DNA from: Candidatus Parabacteroides intestinavium
GTDB taxonomy: Bacteria; Bacteroidota; Bacteroidia; Bacteroidales; Tannerellaceae
Assembly: GCA_019118725.1 (NCBI GenBank)
Contig: DWYO01000145.1
Span: 1-17,550, forward strand
Reading direction: 5' to 3'
Length of the DNA: 17,550 nucleotides
A program made the position numbers and the translations under genes. Positions 1 through 6,488 of the stretch are shown here, piece by piece. The notes beneath the pieces were generated by a model, which saw only the letters and a list, made by a program, of their open reading frames with translations, had not been told where the DNA came from and searched no databases. Within the stretch, counting starts at the first letter, position 1. The number at the start of each line of letters is the position of its first letter.

Positions 1-1
1 A

Positions 2-91
2 ATTTTAGGCATAGAATTTATTTGTGAATGTATTATCAATGCTCGATTGCCAATTTTTATTTTTAAAGAAAAACGCACGATTATGCACTGA
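2..91 (+). CDS. Possible C-terminal tail of an upstream gene (partial)
   Basis: The frame starting at base 2 stays open for 29 codons and ends in TGA at 89-91. It reads as a mixed hydrophobic and charged tail ending in KEKRTIMH. The other two forward frames hit stops early (frame 1 at 25-27, frame 3 within the first few codons), so this is the only frame that could carry a gene entering from the left. The stop sits just before the tcdA promoter, a sensible place for a gene to end. The fragment is too short to assign a family, and a chance open frame of this length is quite possible. Confidence 0.3.
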   Translation: MLGIEFICECIINARLPIFIFKEKRTIMH

Positions 92-107
92 TTAAGTATT
101 GATTTAT

Positions 108-115
108 TACTTTTG
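108..115 (+). promoter_or_regulatory. Candidate promoter -7 box for tcdA
   Basis: TACTTTTG matches the Bacteroidota sigma-ABfr -7 consensus TAnnTTTG. Transcription would begin about 120-123, giving a leader of roughly ten bases before the ATG at 133. No convincing TTTG -33 box is visible at the expected distance, so the call rests on the -7 element and its position. Confidence 0.45.
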
Positions 116-132
116 TCCCAAAATTTCGGCAA

Positions 133-888
133 ATGAGTTACAATTGGAATACAAGGACTGAATTATTGTTAGGACAAGAGCGTGTCCGTCAACTTCATGA
201 TAGTCATGTGCTGGTTGTTGGATTAGGAGGCGTGGGGGCCTATGCAGCTGAGCAGATTTGCCGTGCCGGAATAGGACTGATGACAATAGTAGACGCAGAT
301 ACGGTAAACGAAAGTAATTTAAACCGTCAGCTTCCGGCTTTGCATTCCACTTTGGGCAAACCTAAAGCTGAAATCATGGCTGCGCGTTTGAAAGACATCA
401 ATCCGGAACTGAAACTTACCGTAATCCATGAGTTTCTGCGAGACGAACGTACGGAAGAAATCTTGGATTTAGCGCGATATGATTTTATAGTAGATGCGAT
501 TGATTCCGTCAGTCCCAAAGTTTTTTTACTTTATCACGCTTTTCAGCGCCACATTCCCATAATTTCATCCATGGGAGCAGGAGCCAAGTTGGATCCAAGC
601 CAGATCTGCATAGCAGATATTTCGAAAACGATAAATTGCGCTTTGGCAAAAGTAGTCCGTAAACGGTTACGGGGCATGGGTATCTCAAAAGGAATTCCAA
701 CGGTATTCTCGAAAGAGATAGCCAATCCCGATGCTGTTATTGAAGTAGATAATGAACAATGCAAACGTACAACAACAGGAACTGTTTCCTATATGCCGGC
801 AATGTTCGGTTGTTATTTGGCGGGATATGTGATTAATAATGTGGGAAAGTCGAAAGTCGGAAGTCGGAAGTTAGAAATTAGAAATTAG
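133..888 (+). CDS. tcdA: tRNA threonylcarbamoyladenosine dehydratase TcdA
   Basis: This is an E1-like (ThiF/MoeB superfamily) enzyme that uses ATP to dehydrate t6A at position 37 of ANN-decoding tRNAs to its cyclic form. Visible features are the nucleotide-binding loop GLGGVG (residues 30-35), the acidic end of the next strand (D54, D56), the N62-x2-R65-Q66 ATP-contact motif, K76 in the following GKPKAE stretch, and VDAID (120-124). At 251 residues it is close to the 268 of E. coli TcdA, and it lacks the ThiS/MoaD-like sulfur-carrier partner that would suggest ThiF or MoeB. The start follows a -7 promoter box at 108. The last dozen residues (GKSKVGSRKLEIRN region) are encoded inside a 7-base tandem repeat that also supplies the TAG stop, so the extreme C terminus is probably not conserved. 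The function is family knowledge; the motifs are seen directly. Confidence 0.9.
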   Translation: MSYNWNTRTELLLGQERVRQLHDSHVLVVGLGGVGAYAAEQICRAGIGLMTIVDADTVNESNLNRQLPALHSTLGKPKAEIMAARLKDINPELKLTVIHEFLRDERTEEILDLARYDFIVDAIDSVSPKVFLLYHAFQRHIPIISSMGAGAKLDPSQICIADISKTINCALAKVVRKRLRGMGISKGIPTVFSKEIANPDAVIEVDNEQCKRTTTGTVSYMPAMFGCYLAGYVINNVGKSKVGSRKLEIRN

Positions 889-895
889 AAATCGG
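847..895 (+). repeat. Seven tandem degenerate 7-base units over the tcdA stop codon
   Basis: Consecutive heptads read AAGTCGA, AAGTCGG, AAGTCGG, AAGTTAG, AAATTAG, AAATTAG and AAATCGG. The tcdA TAG stop (886-888) lies in the sixth unit. Because 7 is not a multiple of 3, gain or loss of one unit would change the reading frame and the C-terminal residues. A second heptad tract (934-961: CTACAAA, ATTCTAT, CTTCTAA, ATTCTTA) lies downstream and is roughly complementary to units 5-7, so the junction could fold into a long imperfect hairpin. Confidence 0.75.
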
Positions 896-974
896 ATGCG
901 AGAAGTTGGAAGGTATCATCTTCTAACGCCTATCTACAAAATTCTATCTTCTAAATTCTTAAAAAGATAAATAT

Positions 975-1631
975 ATGATAACAGCAAAAGGAATAACCAA
1001 AAGTTTCGGAGCTTTGCAGGTCTTAAAAGGAATCGACCTGGAGATCAATAAGGGCGAAGTCGTGTCGATTGTCGGCCCAAGCGGTGCCGGGAAGACTACA
1101 TTGCTTCAGATTCTTGGTACCTTAGATTCTCCGGATAGTGGCACTTTGCTGATTAACGGGACGAATGTTCAACAATTGTCTGAGCGTCAATTATCCGCAT
1201 TTCGGAATAAGAATATCGGATTTGTATTTCAGTTCCACCAGCTGCTCCCTGAATTTACAGCTTTGGAAAATGTGATGATTCCGGCATTGATCGCACAGGA
1301 AAAAGCCTCTGTAGCCGAGAATCGGGCGAAAGAGATATTGGATTTCCTTAAGTTAAGCGACCGAATGGCCCATAAACCAGCGGAACTTTCGGGTGGAGAA
1401 AAACAACGTGTAGCGGTGGCCCGGGCTTTGATCAATCACCCGGCGGTGATTCTGGCCGATGAACCTTCTGGTAGTTTGGATTCGCGGCATAAGGAAGAAT
1501 TGCACGCTCTATTTTTTGAATTACGCGATAAAATGAATCAGACATTTGTTATTGTCACGCATGATGAACAATTAGCGGCCAATACCGACCGGACGATTCA
1601 TATTAAAGACGGATTAGTGGTAAGTTATTAG
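975..1631 (+). CDS. lolD: Lipoprotein-releasing ABC transporter ATPase LolD
   Basis: This is an ABC ATPase of the LolD/MacB type (218 residues, typical length is about 220-230). LolD powers LolCE, the inner-membrane complex that extracts lipoproteins and hands them on for outer-membrane delivery. All ATPase motifs are present: Walker A GPSGAGKT (34-41), Q-loop Q86 in FVFQFHQLLPEFTALENV, signature LSGGE (138-142), Walker B VILADE (158-163), D-loop SLD (167-169) and switch H196 in VTHD. The Q-loop segment with LLPEFTALENV is typical of the LolD/FtsE/MacB branch. No LolC or LolE permease is in the window; the next gene is a sodium symporter starting 2 bp after the stop, implying co-transcription. 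Orphan lolD genes apart from their permeases are plausible in Bacteroidota. A related MacB-type ATPase is the main alternative. Confidence 0.8.
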   Translation: MITAKGITKSFGALQVLKGIDLEINKGEVVSIVGPSGAGKTTLLQILGTLDSPDSGTLLINGTNVQQLSERQLSAFRNKNIGFVFQFHQLLPEFTALENVMIPALIAQEKASVAENRAKEILDFLKLSDRMAHKPAELSGGEKQRVAVARALINHPAVILADEPSGSLDSRHKEELHALFFELRDKMNQTFVIVTHDEQLAANTDRTIHIKDGLVVSY

Positions 1632-1633
1632 AT

Positions 1634-2986
1634 ATGGCAAACAAGGAAAGAGTAACATTTGGTAGCAAACTCGGTGTCATACTGGCCACCGTAGGGTGCG
1701 CCGTCGGGTTAGGAAGCATTTGGCGTTTTCCCTATATGGTAGGAGAAAATGGAGGAGCAGCTTTTTTATTGGTATTTATAATCTGTACGATTCTGCTCGG
1801 GCTTCCGATCATGATTACGGAGTTTTTCATCGGCCGGCATTCGCGTAGCAATGCGGCTGGTGCTTTCAAGGTCCTGGCTCCCGGGACCAAATGGTCGCTG
1901 ATTGGCTATAACGGAGTCTTGGCGGCATTCTTGATTTTAGGGTTCTATTCCGTGGTATCCGGATGGACCTTAGAGTATATTTGGCAAGCCATGACCGGAT
2001 CACTGGAAGGAAAAACCGCAGCTGAGTTTACAGAAGATTTCCATGCCTTTTCTTCCAGCATTTTCCGCCCGATATTTTGGATGATTGTGTTTGTGGTATT
2101 AACTCATGTCATTATTGTATTCGGTGTGGAGAAGGGAATAGAAAGAGCTTCGAAAATTATGATGCCGGCTCTGTTTCTTATCCTTATCCTGCTATGTGTG
2201 CGGTCAGTCACATTACCCAACGTATCAGAAGGACTTAACTTTTTCTTCAAACCGGACTTCGGGAAAATCACCTCATCCGTCGTGTTGAGCGCTATGGGAC
2301 AGACCTTTTTCTCATTGAGCATCGGTATGGGATGTTTGATTACGTACGCATCCTACTTTGGGAAAGAGACCAACTTACAGACAACCGCCATCGAGGTAAC
2401 CGTATTGAACACATTGGTCGCATTATTGGCCGGTGTAATGGTCTTCCCGGCCGTATTCAGTTTTGGCATAGAGCCGACCGTTGGTCCGGAACTGGTATTC
2501 ATCACCCTGCCCAATATTTTCGAGCAATTGCCTTTCGGAAGTTTGTGGTCGTTTGTCTTTTTCATTCTGTTGGCTTTGGCCGCACTAACCTCTACCATAT
2601 CTTTACATGAGGTCTCTACGGCTTATATCCATGAAGAGTATCACATGAGCCGGAATAAAGCGGCGTGGATCGTTTCAATCGGAGTCATACTTATCGGAGC
2701 TATCTGCTCACTTTCCTTCGGGGTATTGAAAGAGTTTACAATCGGCGGATTGATCATCTTTGATGCCCTTGATTTTTTAACCGCTAAAATTATGATGCCT
2801 TTGGGAGGAATGATGATCTGCATTTTTGTGGGAACGCGGATAGAGAAGAAAGTATTGAAGGAAGAATTGACCAACAAAGGGAGCATACCTTTCTATTTCT
2901 TCAACACCTACGCTTTCTTCATTAAGTATCTGGCCCCGGTCGCTATCGGAGTCATATTCTTGAATGAGTTGGGAATCTTTAAATAA
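1634..2986 (+). CDS. Sodium-dependent transporter, NSS (SLC6/LeuT-fold) family
   Basis: This is an inner-membrane secondary transporter of 450 residues, the usual size for bacterial NSS proteins, with about eleven hydrophobic segments. It probably takes up an amino acid or related solute with Na+. The family signature in TM1 is clear: AVGLGSIWRFPY (23-34) followed by ENGGAAF (38-44). The unwound TM6 region reads FFSLSIGMG and continues into TYASY, matching LeuT. Compared with LeuT, the Na1-site Asn27 is Ser28 here and Thr254 of TM6 is also Ser, both small changes at sodium ligands. The ATG at 1634 lies 2 bp after the lolD stop, so translation is probably coupled to lolD. The substrate cannot be read from sequence. 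Immediately after the stop comes a heptad repeat. Confidence 0.88.
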   Translation: MANKERVTFGSKLGVILATVGCAVGLGSIWRFPYMVGENGGAAFLLVFIICTILLGLPIMITEFFIGRHSRSNAAGAFKVLAPGTKWSLIGYNGVLAAFLILGFYSVVSGWTLEYIWQAMTGSLEGKTAAEFTEDFHAFSSSIFRPIFWMIVFVVLTHVIIVFGVEKGIERASKIMMPALFLILILLCVRSVTLPNVSEGLNFFFKPDFGKITSSVVLSAMGQTFFSLSIGMGCLITYASYFGKETNLQTTAIEVTVLNTLVALLAGVMVFPAVFSFGIEPTVGPELVFITLPNIFEQLPFGSLWSFVFFILLALAALTSTISLHEVSTAYIHEEYHMSRNKAAWIVSIGVILIGAICSLSFGVLKEFTIGGLIIFDALDFLTAKIMMPLGGMMICIFVGTRIEKKVLKEELTNKGSIPFYFFNTYAFFIKYLAPVAIGVIFLNELGIFK

Positions 2987-3020
2987 TTACAAATTACAAA
3001 TTACGAATTACAAGTCACAA
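2986..3020 (+). repeat. Five tandem degenerate ATTACAA heptads after the symporter
   Basis: Units read ATTACAA, ATTACAA, ATTACGA, ATTACAA and GTCACAA, starting on the last base of the symporter stop codon. Part of the tract, CGAATTACAA (3004-3013), has a perfect inverted copy TTGTAATTCG at 3046-3055. The junction can therefore form a 10-bp stem with a 32-base loop. The right arm overlaps the promoter -7 box of the next gene. Confidence 0.75.
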
Positions 3021-3040
3021 AGAAGAGCATGGTCTTTTTA

Positions 3041-3048
3041 TACATTTG
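3041..3048 (+). promoter_or_regulatory. Promoter -7 box for the MFS gene
   Basis: TACATTTG is an exact match to TAnnTTTG. It lies inside the reading-frame extension that begins with the ATG at 3029, and would start transcription near 3055, before the ATG at 3071. It therefore favours 3071 as the start. No clear TTTG -33 box is seen at the expected distance upstream. The 3' half overlaps the right arm of the 3004-3055 inverted repeat. Confidence 0.55.
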
Positions 3049-3070
3049 TAATTCGAAACTAAATACGCTT

Positions 3071-4270
3071 ATGTCTCTAAAGAAATTGATGACGCCAAGT
3101 TTTGCTTATATCTTGGCCGCTAATTTTCTACTTTATTTCGCATTTTATCTGATTTTGCCTATTCTTGCCTTTTACTTACAAGAAGAATTTGGAGCAGGAA
3201 AAACAATGATCGGATTCGTATTGTCTTGCTACACGATAGCCTGCTTGTGTATCCGCCCGTTCTCCGGATATTTACTGGATACCTTTGCCCGCAGGCCTCT
3301 TTATTTGCTGGCATATATTGCGTTTGTGGCTATCTTTGGCGGATATATCTTAGCGACAAGCCTGACCCTCTTCATCGCACTCCGCATCGTCCAGGGCCTG
3401 GCCTTCGGAATGGTAACGGTCGCGGGTAATACGATTGTTATCGATATCTTACCTTCCGCCCATCGCGGAGAAGGCATAGGATATTATGGACTGGCGAACA
3501 ACATCGCCATGAGCTTCGGCCCCATGATCGGATTGTTCATGCACAATACCTGCTCGTATGCGTTCATCTTCACCTGTGCCTTGATCTCCGGTGTATTGGG
3601 ATTCTTCATGGCCTACCTGGTCAAGACACCTTATAAGGCCCCGGTCCAACGGATACCCATCTCACTGGACCGCTTCTTCCTGAAGAAAGGCATTTGGGCG
3701 GGTATAGCCTTACTGATGCTTTCCATCCCTTACGGTATGACAACAACATACGTGGCAATGTATGCAAAGGAAATCGGGATTGAGGTAAACTCCGGCCTAT
3801 ACTTTACGTTTATGGCAATCGGACTGGCCGTATCTCGTATGTTCTCCGGCAAACAGGTAGACAAAGGTCGTGTTACCCTGGTGATTACCTTAGGAATGTA
3901 TTTGGCCACCATCACCTTCTTCATGCTTTCCGCATTGCATCTGATCCGGGAATGGAGTCCGGCGTTCAGTTCCTATCTCTATATAGGTATCGCGTTAGCG
4001 CAGGGTATCGCTTTCGGAACGATGTTCCCGGCATTCAATACGTTGTTTGTCAATCTGGCACATCACAATCAGCGCGGTACGGCGACCTCCACCTATCTGA
4101 CCAGCTGGGACGTGGGTATCGGTATCGGACTGATGATCGGAGGTAGCCTAGCCCAATCGTTCGGAGGTTTTGAATATGCTTACTTGTTCGGAGCTTGCCT
4201 GACGGTAGTCTCTACGTTGTTCTTCATTCTTAAGGCAGGGCCGCATTTTAATAGGGAAAAGTTAAGATAA
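3071..4270 (+). CDS. MFS transporter (AraJ/YhhS-like efflux type)
   Basis: This is a Major Facilitator Superfamily permease of about 399 residues with twelve predicted membrane segments, in the inner membrane. Using numbering from the ATG at 3071, a motif-A-like loop (GYLLDTFARRPLY) follows TM2 and the motif-B-like RIVQGLAFG lies in TM4, as in drug/sugar efflux MFS proteins. I chose the ATG at 3071 (MSLKKLMTPSFAY) over the in-frame ATG at 3029. The extra 14 residues are non-hydrophobic junk overlapping a promoter -7 box (3041-3048) and an inverted-repeat arm, and proteins of this type begin a few residues before TM1. pdxB follows after 28 bp with no visible promoter, so the two may share a transcript. 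The substrate is unknown. Confidence 0.82.
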   Translation: MSLKKLMTPSFAYILAANFLLYFAFYLILPILAFYLQEEFGAGKTMIGFVLSCYTIACLCIRPFSGYLLDTFARRPLYLLAYIAFVAIFGGYILATSLTLFIALRIVQGLAFGMVTVAGNTIVIDILPSAHRGEGIGYYGLANNIAMSFGPMIGLFMHNTCSYAFIFTCALISGVLGFFMAYLVKTPYKAPVQRIPISLDRFFLKKGIWAGIALLMLSIPYGMTTTYVAMYAKEIGIEVNSGLYFTFMAIGLAVSRMFSGKQVDKGRVTLVITLGMYLATITFFMLSALHLIREWSPAFSSYLYIGIALAQGIAFGTMFPAFNTLFVNLAHHNQRGTATSTYLTSWDVGIGIGLMIGGSLAQSFGGFEYAYLFGACLTVVSTLFFILKAGPHFNREKLR

Positions 4271-4298
4271 CTCCTTTAATAAACACAATACAAAAAGG

Positions 4299-5420
4299 AT
4301 GAAAATAGTTGCAGATAATACCATCCCTTTCCTGAAAGGTATAGCCGAGCCGGAGGCTGAGATCCGTTATTTACCGGCAAAAGGGTTTACCCCGGAAGCA
4401 ATTCGTGATGCGGATGTGTTGATAGTCCGTAGCATTGACAAATGCACCCCGGAGCTTTTAGCGGGCAGTTCCGTGAAGCTAATCACTACAGCTACAATTG
4501 GTTTCGATCATATCGACACACACTATTGCGAATCGCATAGTATAGTATGGAAGAATGCGCCCGGATGCAATGCGCCTTCCGTGGCCCAATATGTGTTCTC
4601 CTCCTTACTTACGCTGGCTTTGCGCCGGGGTGAGCGATTGGAAGGGAAGACCCTGGGGATCGTAGGCGTGGGCCATGTCGGAAAAGAGATCGAGAAACTG
4701 ACCCGGATTTTTGGGATGAAGGTACTCCGGAATGACCCGCCTCGTGCAGAGAAGGAAGGTCCGGACGGATTCGTTTCGCTGGAACAATTGACGGAAGAGG
4801 CGGATATTCTCACCTTACATGTACCTTTCACGAGAGAAGGAAAGTACCCGACCTATCACCTGGCGGATGCCTCTCTTTTCCGGAACGTACGGAAAGGATG
4901 CTGGTTTATCAATAGTTGTCGGGGAGCGGTGCATGACACCTCGGCACTTTTAGAGGCCAAGTCTTCCGGCATATTCGCGGAAATCATTTTGGATTGTTGG
5001 GAGAATGAGCCGAATATCGATACGGATTTGTTGCGTGAGGTTTCTATTGCGACCCCACATATTGCCGGGTTCTCAGCAGATGGCAAGGCTACAGCCACCC
5101 GGATGTGCCTGAAAGCGATTGAGCGTTTTTTCGGTATTCGCTTCTCACGTTTACCGGAGGTCGTTCCGCCCGCTCCACTTCGACCGGTCATTGATCTGAA
5201 TGAATTCGCGGACCATCGCATTGAACGGGCTTTCCTCCGGACATTCGATCCGGAATCGGTAGACTGGTTGTTACGCCAAGAACCAGACTCGTTCGAATAT
5301 TTGCGGAACCATTACGCACATCCACGCGAGCCCAAAGCCTATCAGGTGATACATGCCCGTCCGGAAGAGCGGGACATCTTGCAAGCCATTGGATTTAAGC
5401 TCTCTGACCCAACAGAATAA
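4299..5420 (+). CDS. pdxB: 4-phosphoerythronate dehydrogenase PdxB
   Basis: PdxB oxidises 4-phospho-D-erythronate to 2-oxo-3-hydroxy-4-phosphobutanoate, the second step of the DXP-dependent pyridoxal-phosphate pathway, in the cytoplasm. The 373 residues match the family length. An N-terminal D-isomer-specific 2-hydroxyacid dehydrogenase domain carries the NAD-binding loop GVGHVG (123-128). The catalytic triad is visible as R208 (NSCRGAVHD), E237 (CWENEPNID) and H254 (TPHIAGFSADGK), at the same positions as in E. coli PdxB. The GFSADGK sequence after the histidine separates PdxB from SerA-type enzymes. The C-terminal region (from about 285) fits the PdxB dimerisation domain. The ATG is preceded by AAAAAGG, a reasonable ribosome-binding region. 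It lies 28 bp after the MFS gene. Confidence 0.92.
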   Translation: MKIVADNTIPFLKGIAEPEAEIRYLPAKGFTPEAIRDADVLIVRSIDKCTPELLAGSSVKLITTATIGFDHIDTHYCESHSIVWKNAPGCNAPSVAQYVFSSLLTLALRRGERLEGKTLGIVGVGHVGKEIEKLTRIFGMKVLRNDPPRAEKEGPDGFVSLEQLTEEADILTLHVPFTREGKYPTYHLADASLFRNVRKGCWFINSCRGAVHDTSALLEAKSSGIFAEIILDCWENEPNIDTDLLREVSIATPHIAGFSADGKATATRMCLKAIERFFGIRFSRLPEVVPPAPLRPVIDLNEFADHRIERAFLRTFDPESVDWLLRQEPDSFEYLRNHYAHPREPKAYQVIHARPEERDILQAIGFKLSDPTE

Positions 5421-5428
5421 GCCCTTGA

Positions 5429-5468
5429 AAAAGTTAGGCATAAACGCAAGAAAAGTTAGGCATAAACG
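5429..5468 (+). repeat. Perfect 18-bp direct repeat downstream of pdxB
   Basis: AAAAGTTAGGCATAAACG occurs at 5429-5446 and again at 5451-5468, a 22-bp period (about two helical turns). Both copies contain TAGGCAT, which is complementary to ATGCCTA at 5500-5506. Either copy could therefore be the left arm of the hairpin that precedes the T-run. Two sites on the same DNA face could also bind a regulator. Confidence 0.8.
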
Positions 5469-5515
5469 TTGGCAAAGTATACGATCTTTTCCTCCGAAGA
5501 TGCCTATCTTTTTTT
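5457..5515 (+). terminator. Candidate terminator after pdxB
   Basis: TAGGCAT (5457-5463) can pair with ATGCCTA (5500-5506), and a run of seven T follows at 5509-5515. The loop is long (36 bases). A competing shorter stem ATCTT/AAGAT (5484-5488 with 5497-5501) overlaps the right arm. The arrangement fits a weak or conditional intrinsic terminator between pdxB and the sdh promoter. Confidence 0.4.
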
Positions 5516-5586
5516 CAGGGCATCAGATAAAATCCGGGAAGCACCAGCTTCAAGTGAAATTAAATAAAGAAATATTTCCTTATAGT

Positions 5587-5638
5587 GTTGCTTTGATTCT
5601 ATAATTAACTTACCTTTGCAATACATTTGAATACTTTG
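5587..5638 (+). promoter_or_regulatory. sdhCAB promoter region with clustered -7 boxes
   Basis: GTTG at 5587-5590 and TACCTTTG at 5611-5618 are separated by 20 bases, a good match to the Bacteroidota -33/-7 arrangement. A second exact TAnnTTTG box, TACATTTG, follows at 5622-5629, and a near copy TACTTTG lies at 5632-5638. They are about ten bases apart, so several start sites are possible. The leader to the sdhC ATG is about 40-60 bases and A/T-rich. A strong promoter is expected for the central anaerobic respiratory enzyme. Confidence 0.65.
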
Positions 5639-5685
5639 ACAAGATAAATCTATAAACACAATTAAATAACTTAAATTATTATCTT

Positions 5686-6360
5686 ATGTGGTTACTTAAT
5701 TCTTCTATCGGGAGGAAACTGATAATGAGTATATCAGGTCTCTTCCTCATTCTGTTTTTATTGTTCCACCTGTGTATGAACATCGCGGCGGTATTCTCCG
5801 GCGAGGCTTACAACATGGTTTGTGAGCTGCTGGGTACAAACTGGTACGCATTGCTTGGTACACTGGTGCTGGCAGCCGGTGTGGTAGTCCACTTCGTGTA
5901 TGCTATTATCCTGACGTTGCAGAACCGTCGTGCCCGTGGTAATGACCGGTATGCGACAAGCGCCCGCCCGAAAGGCGTAGAATGGGCTTCACAGAACATG
6001 TTCGTTCTGGGAGTGATCGTCATTTTAGGTTTGATCCTGCACCTGACTCACTTCTGGGCTAACATGATGTTGGCGGAACTGGCCGGCATTCACGGAGATA
6101 TCGCTCCGACGGATGGCGCAGCGTTCATCAACTTCTATTTCCAGGGTAATATCGTGAACACGGTATTGTATTTGATCTGGTTTGCCGCTCTTTGGTTCCA
6201 CCTGACCCACGGTTTTTGGTCAGCTATCCAGACCTTAGGCTGGAACAACAACATCTGGTTGAGCCGTTGGGAATGCATCTCTAAATGGGTAGCAACCATC
6301 ATCTGCGGTTTGTTCGCTATCATTACGATTATCTTCTATATTAATGGTGTAGGAGCATAA
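5686..6360 (+). CDS. sdhC: Fumarate reductase/succinate dehydrogenase cytochrome b subunit
   Basis: This is the membrane anchor of a type-B complex II, in which a single subunit binds two hemes b and passes electrons from menaquinol to the iron-sulfur subunit. The 224 residues hold five membrane segments (about 15-37, 55-78, 105-130, 155-178 and 200-220). Histidines suited to heme ligation lie in the helices: H28 (TM1), H69 (TM2), H119/H122 (TM3) and H172/H175 (TM4). In Bacteroides-type anaerobes this complex works mainly as quinol:fumarate reductase, making succinate. The ATG lies about 50 bases after a cluster of promoter boxes. sdhA follows after 128 bp that contain a long imperfect inverted repeat. 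frdC would be an equally valid name. Confidence 0.92.
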   Translation: MWLLNSSIGRKLIMSISGLFLILFLLFHLCMNIAAVFSGEAYNMVCELLGTNWYALLGTLVLAAGVVVHFVYAIILTLQNRRARGNDRYATSARPKGVEWASQNMFVLGVIVILGLILHLTHFWANMMLAELAGIHGDIAPTDGAAFINFYFQGNIVNTVLYLIWFAALWFHLTHGFWSAIQTLGWNNNIWLSRWECISKWVATIICGLFAIITIIFYINGVGA

Positions 6361-6365
6361 ATTAA

Positions 6366-6460
6366 GTAGACAAGGCTTCAGTAAACAAGTGGGCAAGACT
6401 CCAATAAACAAAATTACAGGTTACAACCTCGTCAACTTGTCAACTCGTATCCTTGTTAAC
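6366..6460 (+). repeat. Long imperfect inverted repeat between sdhC and sdhA
   Basis: The segment 6366-6399 and the reverse complement of 6427-6460 match at about 24 of 33 aligned bases. This includes ACAAGG (6370-6375) with CCTTGT (6451-6456) and ACAAGT (6385-6390) with ACTTGT (6435-6440). The right arm is itself periodic, with 8-base units CTCGTCAA, CTTGTCAA, CTCGTATC and CTTGTTAA at 6428-6459. In mRNA it would form a hairpin with about a 27-base loop inside the operon. It has no T-run, so it is not an ordinary terminator. Confidence 0.65.
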
Positions 6461-6488
6461 TGCATCTAAATTAAAAAACTAAAGAAAT

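Noticed and set aside
5..13. TTAGGCATA near the window start resembling the 5429-5468 repeat
   Set aside because: The shared core is only nine bases, and it lies within a possible coding tail, so chance is adequate.
2332..2610. 92-codon forward open frame inside the symporter gene
   Set aside because: It overlaps conserved NSS coding sequence in another frame, and its translation has a low-complexity, arginine-rich character typical of a shadow frame.
2986..3020. ATTACAA array considered as a CRISPR or iteron origin
   Set aside because: Units are 7 bases and contiguous, with no spacers, no cas genes and no replication initiator gene nearby.
4856..5221. 121-codon reverse open frame opposite pdxB
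   Set aside because: It is antisense to an intact gene that has all its catalytic residues, and it has no motif of its own.
5353..5604. 83-codon forward open frame over the pdxB end and the following spacer
   Set aside because: Half overlaps the pdxB C terminus in another frame, and the rest covers the direct repeat, the terminator-like stem and the sdh promoter region. The product has no recognisable feature.
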